NCBI GenBank assembly: GCA_028281605.1
Contig: JANQJO010000151.1
Span: 1 to 43,734, forward strand
Source: Pseudomonadales bacterium
Lineage (GTDB): Bacteria; Pseudomonadota; Gammaproteobacteria; Pseudomonadales; JANQJO01
Length of the DNA stretch: 43,734 nucleotides
Direction: 5' to 3'
The translations under genes and the position numbers were made by a program. Below, in pieces: positions 1 to 8,160 of the stretch (the stretch's first letter is position 1; each line of letters opens with the position of its first letter). The notes below the pieces were generated by a model. It searched no databases. It saw only the letters and a program-made list of their open reading frames with translations, and was not told where the DNA came from.

Positions 1-98
1 GTAAAAAAAAGGTTAGGACAGGAAGAGCCGTATGACGTGAGAGTGTCATGTACGGTTCTGTGGGAGGCCAGAGGGGAGGTTCCTCTGGCCTACTCGAC
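1..98 (+). mobile_element. 3' end of a group II intron (domains V and VI)
   Basis: Positions 25-58 form a 34-nt domain V. It has the AGC catalytic triad near the 5' end (GAGCCG), an 8-bp lower helix closing with TACGGTTC, a two-base bulge at 49-50, and an upper helix capped by a GAGA tetraloop. Positions 65-91 form a domain VI hairpin (AGGCCAGAGG pairing with CCTCTGGCCT). It is followed by an unpaired A at 92 and an intron end in AC at about 97-98, which fits a branch-point A seven bases from the 3' splice site. The maturase/reverse transcriptase ORF and domains I-IV lie upstream of the window. The domain layout is seen directly; the exact 3' boundary is inferred. Confidence 0.9.
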
Positions 99-166
99 CA
101 TTTTACACAAAAATGCACTCCACAATTTGTGCAGGTGTTACAGGCGTTAGGTGAAAAAGAGGAAAC

Positions 167-679
167 ATGCTTACGTTTAAAAAACTGTGGGATAGCCACC
201 CGACAATAACTGGCGAGGATAATCCATGTGCAACTGATAGGAGAGTAAACTTCTCGGATCAATGTGCTATAAGGGTTGGTGTTGCATTGTCAGCATGTGG
301 ATTTAATACAGCCAATATTCCTGGAGCACGTCACTGTTGGTATCACAAGAAATCTGCCGGCCATGTTCTGGCAGCAGAAGAATTAGCAAATGGATTAATA
401 AAATACCCGATTGCCGGATTAGGTAAGGTTCAAAAAATAGATCCGAGCAAGTTCAAAAATAAACTGGCCGCACATAAGGGTGTGATATTTTTCAAAGATT
501 ACTGGAGCAGAAATGGCGAGTCATATAGAAATAGAAGCGGCGATCATATTGACCTTTGGAACGGAATACGGCTAACCGACTGGTTTACTTGGGTAAGGAT
601 ACAGGCGGGATTTTCATGGGAGGGAAGGTTCTCAGATTATAGCAAATCAAAAGAAATATGGTTCTGGAAGGTGTTGTGA
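167..679 (+). CDS. tae4: Tae4-type peptidoglycan amidase, type VI secretion effector
   Basis: Predicted amidase that cuts peptide crosslinks of peptidoglycan in the periplasm of a target cell after type VI delivery. The 170-residue protein fits the Tae4 family in length and motif order. Cys33 in DQCAIRVG is the expected nucleophile, His127 in GDHIDLWNG the general base, and Asp138 in RLTD the third residue. FFKDYW (108-113) and the C-terminal IWFW are also family-like. There is no signal peptide, as expected for a T6SS cargo. The ATG has a GAGGA Shine-Dalgarno seven bases upstream. The gene begins 68 bp after a group II intron and is followed one base later by a small membrane protein. No Hcp, VgrG or other T6SS gene is visible, so this may be an orphan effector pair. 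Family assignment is from recalled motifs. Confidence 0.88.
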   Translation: MLTFKKLWDSHPTITGEDNPCATDRRVNFSDQCAIRVGVALSACGFNTANIPGARHCWYHKKSAGHVLAAEELANGLIKYPIAGLGKVQKIDPSKFKNKLAAHKGVIFFKDYWSRNGESYRNRSGDHIDLWNGIRLTDWFTWVRIQAGFSWEGRFSDYSKSKEIWFWKVL

Positions 680-680
680 G

Positions 681-1109
681 ATGAAAACTTCTATTCTCGC
701 CACATTGATTATGATAGCGCTACTTTTTATCTGCTACCGATTACTTTTTATATTCTTGGACGTCAGCAGTATTTTTATGGAAAGCGACTCAGATATTAAT
801 AGCATGGGGAAAGTTTTTCTTTTTTCTTGTCCATTTTTGTTTATGGTTGGGGTTTGGGCTGCTTATCGATTCTTGCGTATTAATTCGGGTACAGCTGAAT
901 ATAAAAATTATGTTGTCATTCTGTTGTCTTTATATGGTGGTCTTTCTGGGGTCGTAATTACTGATATAGTAATGCATTCTTTATCAGTAACCATGCAAAG
1001 TTATTTGGTCATAGGTATGATCTTGGTTATATCATTTTTCGCCTCAGCAGCAGCAACATTTTATGGTGCAAAAAATCACCTAACAAATAAGGATAGGTCG
1101 CGTGACTGA
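681..1109 (+). CDS. Four-helix membrane protein, candidate immunity partner of the Tae4 amidase
   Basis: I do not recognise the family. The 142-residue protein has four hydrophobic helices at roughly 5-27, 43-65, 75-99 and 104-130, with short charged connectors and a charged C-terminus. It starts one base after the amidase stop and shares its terminator, which is the place where an immunity gene normally sits. The known Tai4 immunity proteins are small soluble periplasmic proteins with a signal peptide, so a polytopic membrane protein here is atypical. It could be a new immunity type, a membrane anchor, or an unrelated gene left after loss of tai4. Its TGA stop lies within the loop of the terminator hairpin. 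The position is seen in the sequence; the immunity role is inference. Confidence 0.6.
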   Translation: MKTSILATLIMIALLFICYRLLFIFLDVSSIFMESDSDINSMGKVFLFSCPFLFMVGVWAAYRFLRINSGTAEYKNYVVILLSLYGGLSGVVITDIVMHSLSVTMQSYLVIGMILVISFFASAAATFYGAKNHLTNKDRSRD

Positions 1110-1129
1110 GCCGCGACCTATCCTTATTT
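1085..1129 (+). terminator. Perfect 18-bp terminator hairpin after the tae4 pair
   Basis: The arm at 1085-1102 (AAATAAGGATAGGTCGCG) pairs without mismatch with 1112-1129 across a 9-nt loop. The right arm ends in TTATTT and the left begins AAATAA, so the structure can stop transcription from both sides. On the other strand it lies about 65 bp beyond the convergent FabG-like gene. The stop codon of the membrane protein gene (1107-1109) is in the loop. Confidence 0.85.
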
Positions 1130-1162
1130 GATATATTGGTAAACGAAATGGGTGGTGGTTGT

Positions 1163-1188
1163 CCGTTTGTAGTTTTCCGTTTGTAGTT
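1163..1188. repeat. Two direct copies of a 12-bp sequence
   Basis: CCGTTTGTAGTT occurs at 1163-1174 and again at 1177-1188, a 14-bp period, immediately beyond the 3' end of the minus-strand FabG-like gene. The function is unknown and it may simply be local slippage. Confidence 0.6.
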
Positions 1189-1192
1189 GTGA

Positions 1193-2662
1193 CTATATAT
1201 AGGCCAGCCCACACACACGTAGTACACGACCATTCAGTCCTTTTGCGTTAGGGTGAGCAAATAAAGCAGCAGCTTCGGCAACATCTTCTGGCAAGCCGGG
1301 CTGAGCGAACGCATTAGATCTCTTTGCAGCTTCCCGAGTAATTGCTGGTATGTTTTTAACCATGGGGCTGGTAATAAATCCTGGTGCAATTGTGTTGATT
1401 GTGATTTGCTTCTTTTGCGTACTTGTTTTGAGGGCTTGCATATAACCTATCAATCCAGCTTTACTGGCACTGTATTGGGTTTGGCCGGCATTGCCGCTGA
1501 GCCCAACGATAGATGATATTAGTATAACTCTTCCGCTTTTTGCTATAAGATTTTTGCTGAGTAAGGTGTCAGTGATTGTAATGGGAGCAGTCAGGTTGAC
1601 ATGGATGACTTCGGTCCATTGTGTGGGGGGCATATTTTTAAACAGCCGATCTTTGGTAATACCAGCACTGTGTATTAAGATATTTAGCTGGCCTAGCTCT
1701 TGTTGGATAGTCTCTGCGATCAACCCGGTTGCATTGGGTTTGGTGAGATCTACGGTCAGAGCTATTCCTTTGGTTTTTTGTGCTAGCCTTTTTAGTGGTG
1801 TATTGTTGCTGGGTAGATCGACCAGTAAGACGGTGGCACCCCTTTGCGAAAGAGTTTCGGCTACTTTTTGTCCGATGCTGCCGCAAGCACCTGTTATAAG
1901 TACTGTTTGCTTCTGGTAGGGTTTGTGTATCTTGGCGGGTTTGTTTAATTTTTTTGCTGAATGAATTTCGAGAGTTTGGCCGCTGACATAGCAAGCTTTT
2001 GAAGATAAAAAATACTCTAAGCAAAGTTGTATAGATGCGGCGTGTGCTTGGTTTTCCAGTTGTAATAGATTAACTGTTGAGCCTTTTCGACCGAGCTCTT
2101 TACCTAAACTTTTTATGAAACCTATGAGGCTGGATTGTACAGCTGCTTCTATGGGCGTGTTCTGCTTTGTGGTTGAGGTGTTGCTAATTAATAAGATGCG
2201 CCCTTCATCTTCTAATTTACCTACACACTTATTTAAGTCTAGATACATCTTGTTTAGATCTGTTAATGATTTAAAAGACCTCGTGTCAACCAATATGGCT
2301 TTAATAGTTTGATTTATTTGAAAAAAAGAATGTAAAGTTGAGAATTTGAGTGTTGTAAAAATGTGCGATTGTCTGATGGCGGTTGGTATAGTGTTATAAG
2401 GCCAGAGTAACTGCGTGTTTGGGGATTGTGTTTGGATAAGTTCAAAGATATTCTTGGTTAACTCGTCTCCTTGATGTGGGAAGTTATACAATGCGATCGA
2501 GTTTGGCAGATAGGTACGAGGACTATTGCTTGTAGAGTTATTACGGGGGGGGGTTAATTGTTCGCTTAGCCGGGTTAACTTGGCAGGAATGGGTAGATGG
2601 GCTTTTTTAAGAACTAAACGTCCAACCGTATTATTAGCGATGTTTTGGTATAAATCAGTCAT
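1193..2662 (-). CDS. Two-domain FabG-like 3-oxoacyl-ACP reductase (high-molecular-weight type)
   Basis: Short-chain dehydrogenase/reductase of about 489 residues, roughly twice the usual FabG length. The C-terminal half is the active SDR: TGACGSIG nucleotide-binding motif near residue 257-264, HSAG near 331, catalytic Ser in VILISS near 383, and YSASK with Tyr and Lys near 397 and 401. The N-terminal half (about 1-235) resembles a degenerate Rossmann-like domain without a usable glycine motif, as in the high-molecular-weight FabG4 group. It likely reduces 3-oxoacyl thioesters with NAD(P)H in lipid metabolism. A longer reading begins at a TTG at 2668; the ATG at 2662 is preferred. A TATAAT lies only seven bases upstream of that ATG and no Shine-Dalgarno is seen, so the transcript may be almost leaderless. 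It is divergent from rlmE. Confidence 0.85.
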   Translation of the reverse strand: MTDLYQNIANNTVGRLVLKKAHLPIPAKLTRLSEQLTPPRNNSTSNSPRTYLPNSIALYNFPHQGDELTKNIFELIQTQSPNTQLLWPYNTIPTAIRQSHIFTTLKFSTLHSFFQINQTIKAILVDTRSFKSLTDLNKMYLDLNKCVGKLEDEGRILLISNTSTTKQNTPIEAAVQSSLIGFIKSLGKELGRKGSTVNLLQLENQAHAASIQLCLEYFLSSKACYVSGQTLEIHSAKKLNKPAKIHKPYQKQTVLITGACGSIGQKVAETLSQRGATVLLVDLPSNNTPLKRLAQKTKGIALTVDLTKPNATGLIAETIQQELGQLNILIHSAGITKDRLFKNMPPTQWTEVIHVNLTAPITITDTLLSKNLIAKSGRVILISSIVGLSGNAGQTQYSASKAGLIGYMQALKTSTQKKQITINTIAPGFITSPMVKNIPAITREAAKRSNAFAQPGLPEDVAEAAALFAHPNAKGLNGRVLRVCGLAYI

Positions 2663-2705
2663 GTTCAAGATTATACTGGAGTTTCAAAGTAAGTAGATTA
2701 ACTTG

Positions 2706-3326
2706 ATGAAAAAAAAACGTAAAAGCCGCCAGTGGCTACAACAACATACACAGGACCCTTGGGTAAAAAAAGCACAGCAAGAAGGGTTTCGTTCCCGTGC
2801 CTCTTATAAGTTGCTTGAGATTCAGCGACAGGAGTCTTTATTTTGTTCAGGGGATCGGGTTATTGACTTGGGTGCTGCGCCGGGAGGCTGGTCTCAAGTA
2901 GTGGTGCGATGTCTTAGGTATAGTGGCCAAGTTTTGGCCTTAGATATGTTGCCAATGAACCCTATCAACGGCGTTGAATTTCTTCAGGGTGATTTTAAGA
3001 CATCAAAAATGCAAGAGCGTTTGACAAACCATTTGCGAGGCCTTGCTGTTAATGCTGTGATCAGTGATATGGCGCCAAATCTTTCAGGAATACGCGCGGT
3101 TGATCAAGCTAGGTCTATGGCCTTATGTGAAACAGCTTTGACTTTTGCGAGGCGGGTACTGGCTCAGCGTGGTGTTTTTTTGATAAAAGTCTTCCAGGGA
3201 GAGGGGTTTGATGAATTTTATCAAAGACTTAAGGTGCTTTTTAAGACAGTAAAGGTCAAAAAGCCGAGGGCTTCGAAAAGTAACTCTTACGAAACCTATT
3301 TGCTGGCTAGACAATTGCTTCAGTGA
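2706..3326 (+). CDS. rlmE: 23S rRNA (uridine-2'-O-)-methyltransferase RlmE (FtsJ/RrmJ)
   Basis: SAM-dependent methyltransferase that modifies U2552 of 23S rRNA in the large subunit A loop. The 206-residue protein carries the SAM motif DLGAAPGGWSQ (54-64) and the catalytic tetrad Lys35, Asp121 (SDMAPNLSG), Lys161 and Glu196. Each is exactly three positions lower than the E. coli K38/D124/K164/E199 set, so the start at the ATG is consistent. A TTG lies directly before the ATG. The gene sits upstream of ftsH as in E. coli and Pseudomonas, but about 320 bp separate them here, so ftsH probably has its own promoter. Confidence 0.97.
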   Translation: MKKKRKSRQWLQQHTQDPWVKKAQQEGFRSRASYKLLEIQRQESLFCSGDRVIDLGAAPGGWSQVVVRCLRYSGQVLALDMLPMNPINGVEFLQGDFKTSKMQERLTNHLRGLAVNAVISDMAPNLSGIRAVDQARSMALCETALTFARRVLAQRGVFLIKVFQGEGFDEFYQRLKVLFKTVKVKKPRASKSNSYETYLLARQLLQ

Positions 3327-3649
3327 TAGTGAGTGACAGTTTGAGTAACAAGAGAGTTAACTTTTTTTCTTTTTTGTGCTGTTTGGCCTTGCTTCTGAGC
3401 GCCCGCTATACTTTTTATCAGAGGTAGGGTGTTGAGCATTCAAATAGTTACGACGCTAAAAGCAATATGATTCTAAGTGGTTGTGTGGAGTTGTCATTGT
3501 TAAAACAATTCAATTTGAGGTATTTTAAGTGTACATTTAAATGATCATGTATTGAAAAAATTGTTGCTTGGACTCATTAATGATATTTAAAAGGTAGTCA
3601 TGAGGCTGATGGCGGTTGTGGGGTTAACAAACAATAAGGGGGGATACCC
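3327..3649. other. Intergenic region rlmE-ftsH
   Basis: About 320 bp with no convincing gene. It begins with a T-rich stretch (near 3360-3375) without a clear hairpin, contains one plausible sigma-70 promoter (3383-3412), and ends in the ftsH ribosome-binding site AAGGGGGGA. A CATGAGGCTGAT at about 3600 resembles the leader repeat signature but lacks its hairpin. Confidence 0.5.
3383..3412 (+). promoter_or_regulatory. Candidate sigma-70 promoter for ftsH
   Basis: TTGGCC at 3383-3388 and TATACT at 3407-3412 with an 18-bp spacer. It is the best match in the 320-bp gap but lies about 240 bp upstream of the start codon. No sigma-32 match was found nearby, although ftsH is a heat-shock gene in E. 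coli. Confidence 0.4.
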
Positions 3650-5614
3650 TTGAACGATATGGCAAAAAACTTGGTGTTGTGGGTGATTATTGCTGTGGTG
3701 CTGATGACAGTTTTCACCAACTTTAGTGATCAGCGTTTTCCTCAAAGACTCGATTACTCTCAATTTATTCAAGAAATTGAAACTGGTGTTGTAAAAAAAG
3801 TCATCATAGACGGTTATGTTATATTGGGTGAGCGTGACAATGGTGAAACTTTTGAAACTATCCGTCCTGCCCTGCAAGACCCAAAATTAGTGGATCAGTT
3901 GCTTAGCCATAATGTCGTTATTGAAGGTCGGCAACCAGAAAAGCAGAGTCTTTGGGTTCAATTGTTAGTCGCTTGTTTCCCTATTTTATTAATAGTTGCT
4001 ATTTTTATGTTTTTTATGCGCCAGATGCAAGGCGGTGGTGGAGGTCGTGGAGGTCCTATGACTTTCGGTAAAAGTCGTGCGCGTTTATTGGGTGAGGACC
4101 AAATTAAAACTACATTTTCAGATGTGGCGGGTGTTGAAGAAGCCAAAGATGATTTAGAAGAAATTGTTGAATTTCTAAAAGATCCAGCAAAGTTCCAGCG
4201 ACTTGGTGGCAAAATTCCGAGAGGTGTATTGATGGTTGGTCAGCCTGGTACAGGTAAAACTTTGTTGGCTAAGGCTATAGCAGGGGAAGCGAAAGTTCCT
4301 TTTTTTACGATATCTGGTTCAGACTTTGTTGAGATGTTTGTGGGTGTAGGTGCTTCACGTGTGCGAGATATGTTCGATCAAGCTAAAAAACAAGCTCCTT
4401 GTATTATTTTTATAGATGAAATTGACGCAGTGGGTCGGTCTAGAGGAGCAGGTTTGGGGGGAGGGCATGATGAGCGTGAGCAAACACTGAATCAATTATT
4501 GGTGGAGATGGATGGCTTTGAAGCCAATGATGGTATTATTGTGATTGCTGCCACTAACCGTCCAGATGTGTTAGATTCTGCGTTGTTGAGGCCGGGTCGA
4601 TTTGACCGGCAGATAGTTGTACCACCTCCAGATATCAGAGGGCGTGAGCAAATTTTAAAAGTGCATATGCGCAAAGTACCTTTGGATGATGATGTCAAAC
4701 CAGCTGTAATTGCGAGAGGTACGCCAGGTTTTTCTGGAGCTGACCTAGCAAATTTAGTGAATGAGGCAGCACTGTTTGCGGCCAGGGTGAATAAGCGTTT
4801 GGTGAGTATGTATGAATTTGAGTTAGCTAAAGACAAAATTCTAATGGGCAGCGAGCGAAAATCCATGGTTATGTCGGAGAAAGAAAAGCGTAATACAGCT
4901 TATCACGAGGCAGGTCATGCGATTGTTGGACGTTTAGTGCCGGAGCATGATCCTGTTTATAAGGTAAGTATTATTCCAAGAGGGCGTGCTCTAGGTGTGA
5001 CTCAATTTTTGCCAGAGGAAGATCGTTATAGCTTAAGTAAAAGAGCTTTAGAAAGTCAGATTTGTAGTCTTTTTGGTGGCCGTATAGCTGAAGAAATGAT
5101 TTTGGGTCCTGATGGTGTAACTACGGGTGCTTCCAATGATATCCAACGTGCTACTGAAATGGCGCGTAATATGGTGACTAAGTGGGGTTTATCAAAAAAA
5201 CTTGGGCCATTGATGTATGAGGATGAAGAAGGTGAGGTGTTTCTAGGGCGTTCTGTTACTCAGAGGAAAAATATATCGGGCCAAACTGCAAAAGAAATAG
5301 ATGAAGAGGTCCGTACGATTATTGATCGGTGTTATGAGATTGCTTGCCGTTTATTAGAAGAGAATCGTGACAAGCTTGATATGATGGCGGATGCTTTAAT
5401 GATGTATGAAACTTTGGAGTCAAGCCAAATCGATGAAATTATGTTAGGGAGGAAGCCTAAACCGCCTAAGCATTGGGGTGATGATGACTCAGGTGAAGGG
5501 GGTACAACAGCAATTGTAGATGAAAAGGCGAAAGAACAAGAGGTAAAAGAGGGGAGTGATGCCAACGCTAAAGGTAAGCAAGACCCTTTAGGGCCTGCAA
5601 TCAGTGAGCATTGA
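3650..5614 (+). CDS. ftsH: ATP-dependent zinc metalloprotease FtsH
   Basis: Membrane-anchored hexameric AAA+ protease that degrades misfolded membrane proteins and short-lived regulators, LpxC being the classic target for LPS balance. Two N-terminal helices (about 7-25 and 102-124) flank a periplasmic segment. The AAA module has Walker A GQPGTGKT (197-204), Walker [10 protein letters not shown] (252-260) and the second region of homology [20 protein letters not shown]. Zinc is bound by HEAGH (419-423). The 654-residue length is close to E. coli FtsH. The TTG at 3650 is chosen because AAGGGGGGA sits at the right distance; an internal ATG (MAKNLVLW) at 3659 is also possible. The C-terminal tail is acidic and low-complexity. 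A long-loop inverted repeat follows the gene. Confidence 0.98.
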   Translation: MNDMAKNLVLWVIIAVVLMTVFTNFSDQRFPQRLDYSQFIQEIETGVVKKVIIDGYVILGERDNGETFETIRPALQDPKLVDQLLSHNVVIEGRQPEKQSLWVQLLVACFPILLIVAIFMFFMRQMQGGGGGRGGPMTFGKSRARLLGEDQIKTTFSDVAGVEEAKDDLEEIVEFLKDPAKFQRLGGKIPRGVLMVGQPGTGKTLLAKAIAGEAKVPFFTISGSDFVEMFVGVGASRVRDMFDQAKKQAPCIIFIDEIDAVGRSRGAGLGGGHDEREQTLNQLLVEMDGFEANDGIIVIAATNRPDVLDSALLRPGRFDRQIVVPPPDIRGREQILKVHMRKVPLDDDVKPAVIARGTPGFSGADLANLVNEAALFAARVNKRLVSMYEFELAKDKILMGSERKSMVMSEKEKRNTAYHEAGHAIVGRLVPEHDPVYKVSIIPRGRALGVTQFLPEEDRYSLSKRALESQICSLFGGRIAEEMILGPDGVTTGASNDIQRATEMARNMVTKWGLSKKLGPLMYEDEEGEVFLGRSVTQRKNISGQTAKEIDEEVRTIIDRCYEIACRLLEENRDKLDMMADALMMYETLESSQIDEIMLGRKPKPPKHWGDDDSGEGGTTAIVDEKAKEQEVKEGSDANAKGKQDPLGPAISEH

Positions 5615-5617
5615 ATG

Positions 5618-5703
5618 AGGGCTCACCGAGCAAATAGATGTAAGGACATTTTTTATTATTACCATTTACTTTATAGCAGTGTGGTACTATTGAGCCCTTT
5701 TTT
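5618..5703 (+). terminator. Possible long-loop terminator after ftsH
   Basis: AGGGCTCA at 5618-5625 is the exact reverse complement of TGAGCCCT at 5691-5698, which runs into TTTTT. The 65-nt loop makes it weak as a classical terminator, though the T-run placement is right. Confidence 0.35.
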
Positions 5704-5796
5704 AAGCCCTTTTTAACTGCACTTGAACGGGGCCATTCTTATTTCTTCATTTTTCTATTCCTATAGTGCTTTTTAAACTTTTGTGGTGAAGGAAGT

Positions 5797-6717
5797 ATGT
5801 CTGAGTCTATGGATGAAATTTTTAGTGGTCATTTCCATGCTGAGCGTCCCAAGTTAATTCCTTGTCCTGGTAGAGACATTGTGCTGGATAGGCCCAAAGT
5901 TATGGGTATACTTAATGTCACTCCAGATTCATTTTATGATGGCGGGTGCTATAAAGTGCTGGATAAGGCGCTGACAAGGGCTGAAGCTTTAGTGCAAGAG
6001 GGTGCAGATATTGTCGATATTGGTGGTGAGTCAACGAGACCTGGTGCGCAAAATGTTTCGATCCAAGAAGAACTGGATAGAGTTGTGCCTGTTGTGGAAG
6101 CGATCAGTCATCACTTGAATATTGCTATTTCAGTAGACACGAGTGCACCTGAGGTTATGTTAGCAAGTGTCAAAGCAGGCGCACATCTGATTAATGATGT
6201 ACGGGCTTTGCAGCGTCCTGGGGCTTTGCAGGTTGTGGCCCAAGCTAAAGTGCCTATCTGTTTAATGCATATGCGGGGTGAGCCGAGCAACATGCAGCAA
6301 TCCCCTTGTTATCGACAGGTCGTTGATGAGGTTGCTTTGTTTCTAGAGGACAGGTTGTGGCATTGTGAGCAAGCAGGTATTGAGAGAACACGTTGTATTA
6401 TAGATCCTGGCTTTGGCTTTGGTAAAACATTAGAACATAACTTAGCTTTAATGCGTAATTTAGAGGAGTTTAAGAGCTTCAATGTGCCTATTATGGTCGG
6501 TGTTTCTCGAAAGTCTATGATTGGATTTATTTTAAATAGGATGGTGGAAGATAGGTTGGTGGGGGGGGTGGTATTGGGGCTTATTGCTGTGCTTAAGGGA
6601 GCTAGTATTATTAGAACACATGACGTGTGGCAGACTATTGATGCGATTCAGATGTGTGAAGCCGTCTATTCTGATCCAGAAAAAATCTGTGCCGAGTATG
6701 TTGAGAGTGTTTATTGA
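5797..6717 (+). CDS. folP: Dihydropteroate synthase FolP
   Basis: Condenses p-aminobenzoate with 6-hydroxymethyl-dihydropterin pyrophosphate in cytosolic folate synthesis; it is the sulfonamide target. The 306-residue protein has an approximately 30-residue N-terminal extension before the TIM-barrel core. Core motifs are MGILNVTPDSFYDGG, DIGGESTRPGA, DPGFGFGKTLEHN, GVSRKSMIG and the C-terminal RTHDV. It is preceded by a GAAGGA ribosome-binding site. The neighbours ftsH upstream and glmM downstream match the usual gammaproteobacterial order. A leader-type repeat begins at the stop codon and separates it from glmM. Confidence 0.97.
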   Translation: MSESMDEIFSGHFHAERPKLIPCPGRDIVLDRPKVMGILNVTPDSFYDGGCYKVLDKALTRAEALVQEGADIVDIGGESTRPGAQNVSIQEELDRVVPVVEAISHHLNIAISVDTSAPEVMLASVKAGAHLINDVRALQRPGALQVVAQAKVPICLMHMRGEPSNMQQSPCYRQVVDEVALFLEDRLWHCEQAGIERTRCIIDPGFGFGKTLEHNLALMRNLEEFKSFNVPIMVGVSRKSMIGFILNRMVEDRLVGGVVLGLIAVLKGASIIRTHDVWQTIDAIQMCEAVYSDPEKICAEYVESVY

Positions 6718-6780
6718 GAAACAGCCATGAGTGATACCTTTTTCGTCACCCTAAGTGATGAAAAAGGTATTTTCACGGTA
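6716..6780 (+). repeat. Leader-like repeat, copy A (upstream of glmM)
   Basis: It begins GAGAAACAGCCATGAGTGAT and then folds into a 16-bp hairpin: 6734-6749 pairs with 6755-6770 around the loop CCTAA, with one G-U pair. It ends with TATTTTCACGGTAA. It starts at the folP stop codon and ends 24 bp before the glmM ATG. It shares its signature with copies at 37237, 41934, 25403 (minus) and 25507. In the sense direction it also reads as an open frame fused to glmM, which is why a naive gene call starts too early. Confidence 0.8.
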
Positions 6781-6804
6781 AGAGTGTTAGGGAGTTTGAG
6801 TAAA

Positions 6805-8157
6805 ATGTCCAACAAGAGATATTTTGGTACAGATGGAATTAGGGGGTCGGTTGGACAATATCCGATTACGCCTGATTTTATGTTGAAGTTGGGTTGGGCT
6901 ACAGGCTGCGTGTTGAGTAATGGGGAGCGTTCACGCATCCTTATAGGTAAAGATACGCGTATTTCAGGTTATATGTTTGAATCTGCTTTAGAGGCAGGGT
7001 TGAGTGCTGCAGGTGCAGAAGTTTTGTTGTTGGGGCCTATGCCGACGCCAGCTATTGCTTATTTAACGAGAACTTTTAGAGCAGATGCCGGTATTGTCAT
7101 CAGCGCTTCTCACAATCCGCATGCTGACAATGGTGTGAAGTTTTTTTCCAAGACAGGGAAGAAGTTAGCAGATGAGGTCGAATTGCAGATTGAGACTGCA
7201 TTAGAACATGATTTAGAAATTGTGGCATCGGAACGGCTGGGCAAAGCTCGACGTGTGGAGGATGCTGCGGGTCGTTATATAGAATTTTGTAAGAGTGCAG
7301 TAGCTAGAGGCGTGGATTTGAAGGGGTTTAAGTTAGTATTGGATTGTGCTCAAGGTGCTACTTATCACATAGCGCCGCGTGTTTTTGAGGAATTGGGTGC
7401 ACAGGTGATTTCGATGGGTGTGTGTCCAGATGGTTTAAATATTAATCACGAATGTGGTTCTACTGAGCCAGAGGCTTTGTCCCGAGCGGTAATTGATCAT
7501 CAAGCGGATGCTGGGATAGCCTTTGATGGTGATGGTGATCGAGTGGTTATGGTTGATGCTAAAGGGCAGGTGTTGGATGGAGATGAGATACTTTATGTTA
7601 TCGCCAGCCATCGAGTGCGTACAGGACAGCCTTGCAAAGGTGTTATTGGAACTGTAATGAGTAACCTTGGTTTAGAGTTGGGTTTGCGCGAGTTAGGTGT
7701 GTTGTTTGATCGTACCAAAGTGGGTGATCGTTATGTTATGGAGGCTATGCAAAATAGAGGTTGGTTGTTAGGGGGAGAGTCATCAGGGCATATCATATGT
7801 TTAGATTTGACGACAACTGGTGATGGCATCGTATCAGCCTTGCAAGTGATGCAAGTGATGGCTCAATCGGGTTTGGCTTTGTCCCAGTTAAAGAGAAGCA
7901 TGACTAAGTATCCTCAGTGTTTAGTTAATGTGCGATTAAAGCAGTTGGAGCAAACAATGTCTTTGGAGGCTTATCCTAATGTAGCTAAAGCAGTTCGGTC
8001 TGTTGAGGATAATTTGGGTAGTCAGGGTCGTGTGTTGTTGCGGCCGTCGGGAACTGAGCCTGTGATCCGAGTTATGGTTGAGGGTCAAGAGTATGAGCAA
8101 GTGCAGGTGTATGCTAACACGATTGCAGAGGCAGTGAAAACTGTGGTGGGAGAGTAG
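6805..8157 (+). CDS. glmM: Phosphoglucosamine mutase GlmM
   Basis: Interconverts glucosamine-6-phosphate and glucosamine-1-phosphate, supplying UDP-GlcNAc for peptidoglycan and LPS. The 450-residue protein starts [14 protein letters not shown] like known GlmM. The phosphoserine loop is [12 protein letters not shown], the metal site is DGDGDR, and the phosphate-binding loop is RPSGTEP near the C-terminus. An upstream in-frame ATG at 6727 would add 26 residues, but those are encoded by the repeat hairpin. AGGGAG ten bases before 6805 supports the shorter form. tpiA follows after three bases, so they are probably cotranscribed. Confidence 0.97.
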   Translation: MSNKRYFGTDGIRGSVGQYPITPDFMLKLGWATGCVLSNGERSRILIGKDTRISGYMFESALEAGLSAAGAEVLLLGPMPTPAIAYLTRTFRADAGIVISASHNPHADNGVKFFSKTGKKLADEVELQIETALEHDLEIVASERLGKARRVEDAAGRYIEFCKSAVARGVDLKGFKLVLDCAQGATYHIAPRVFEELGAQVISMGVCPDGLNINHECGSTEPEALSRAVIDHQADAGIAFDGDGDRVVMVDAKGQVLDGDEILYVIASHRVRTGQPCKGVIGTVMSNLGLELGLRELGVLFDRTKVGDRYVMEAMQNRGWLLGGESSGHIICLDLTTTGDGIVSALQVMQVMAQSGLALSQLKRSMTKYPQCLVNVRLKQLEQTMSLEAYPNVAKAVRSVEDNLGSQGRVLLRPSGTEPVIRVMVEGQEYEQVQVYANTIAEAVKTVVGE

Positions 8158-8160
8158 GCT

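Noticed and set aside
99..209. 36-codon open frame after the intron
   Set aside because: It has no start and no recognisable motif; kept only as a possible exon remnant in the findings.
3594..3615. Possible leader repeat before ftsH (AGTCATGAGGCTGAT)
   Set aside because: No following hairpin or TTTTCRTCACCC, so the match is too short.
4492..4866. Antisense open frames within ftsH and other genes
   Set aside because: They are shadows of well-supported genes on the other strand.
6727..6804. N-terminal extension of GlmM from ATG 6727
   Set aside because: It is encoded by the repeat hairpin; the family start and a ribosome-binding site support ATG 6805.
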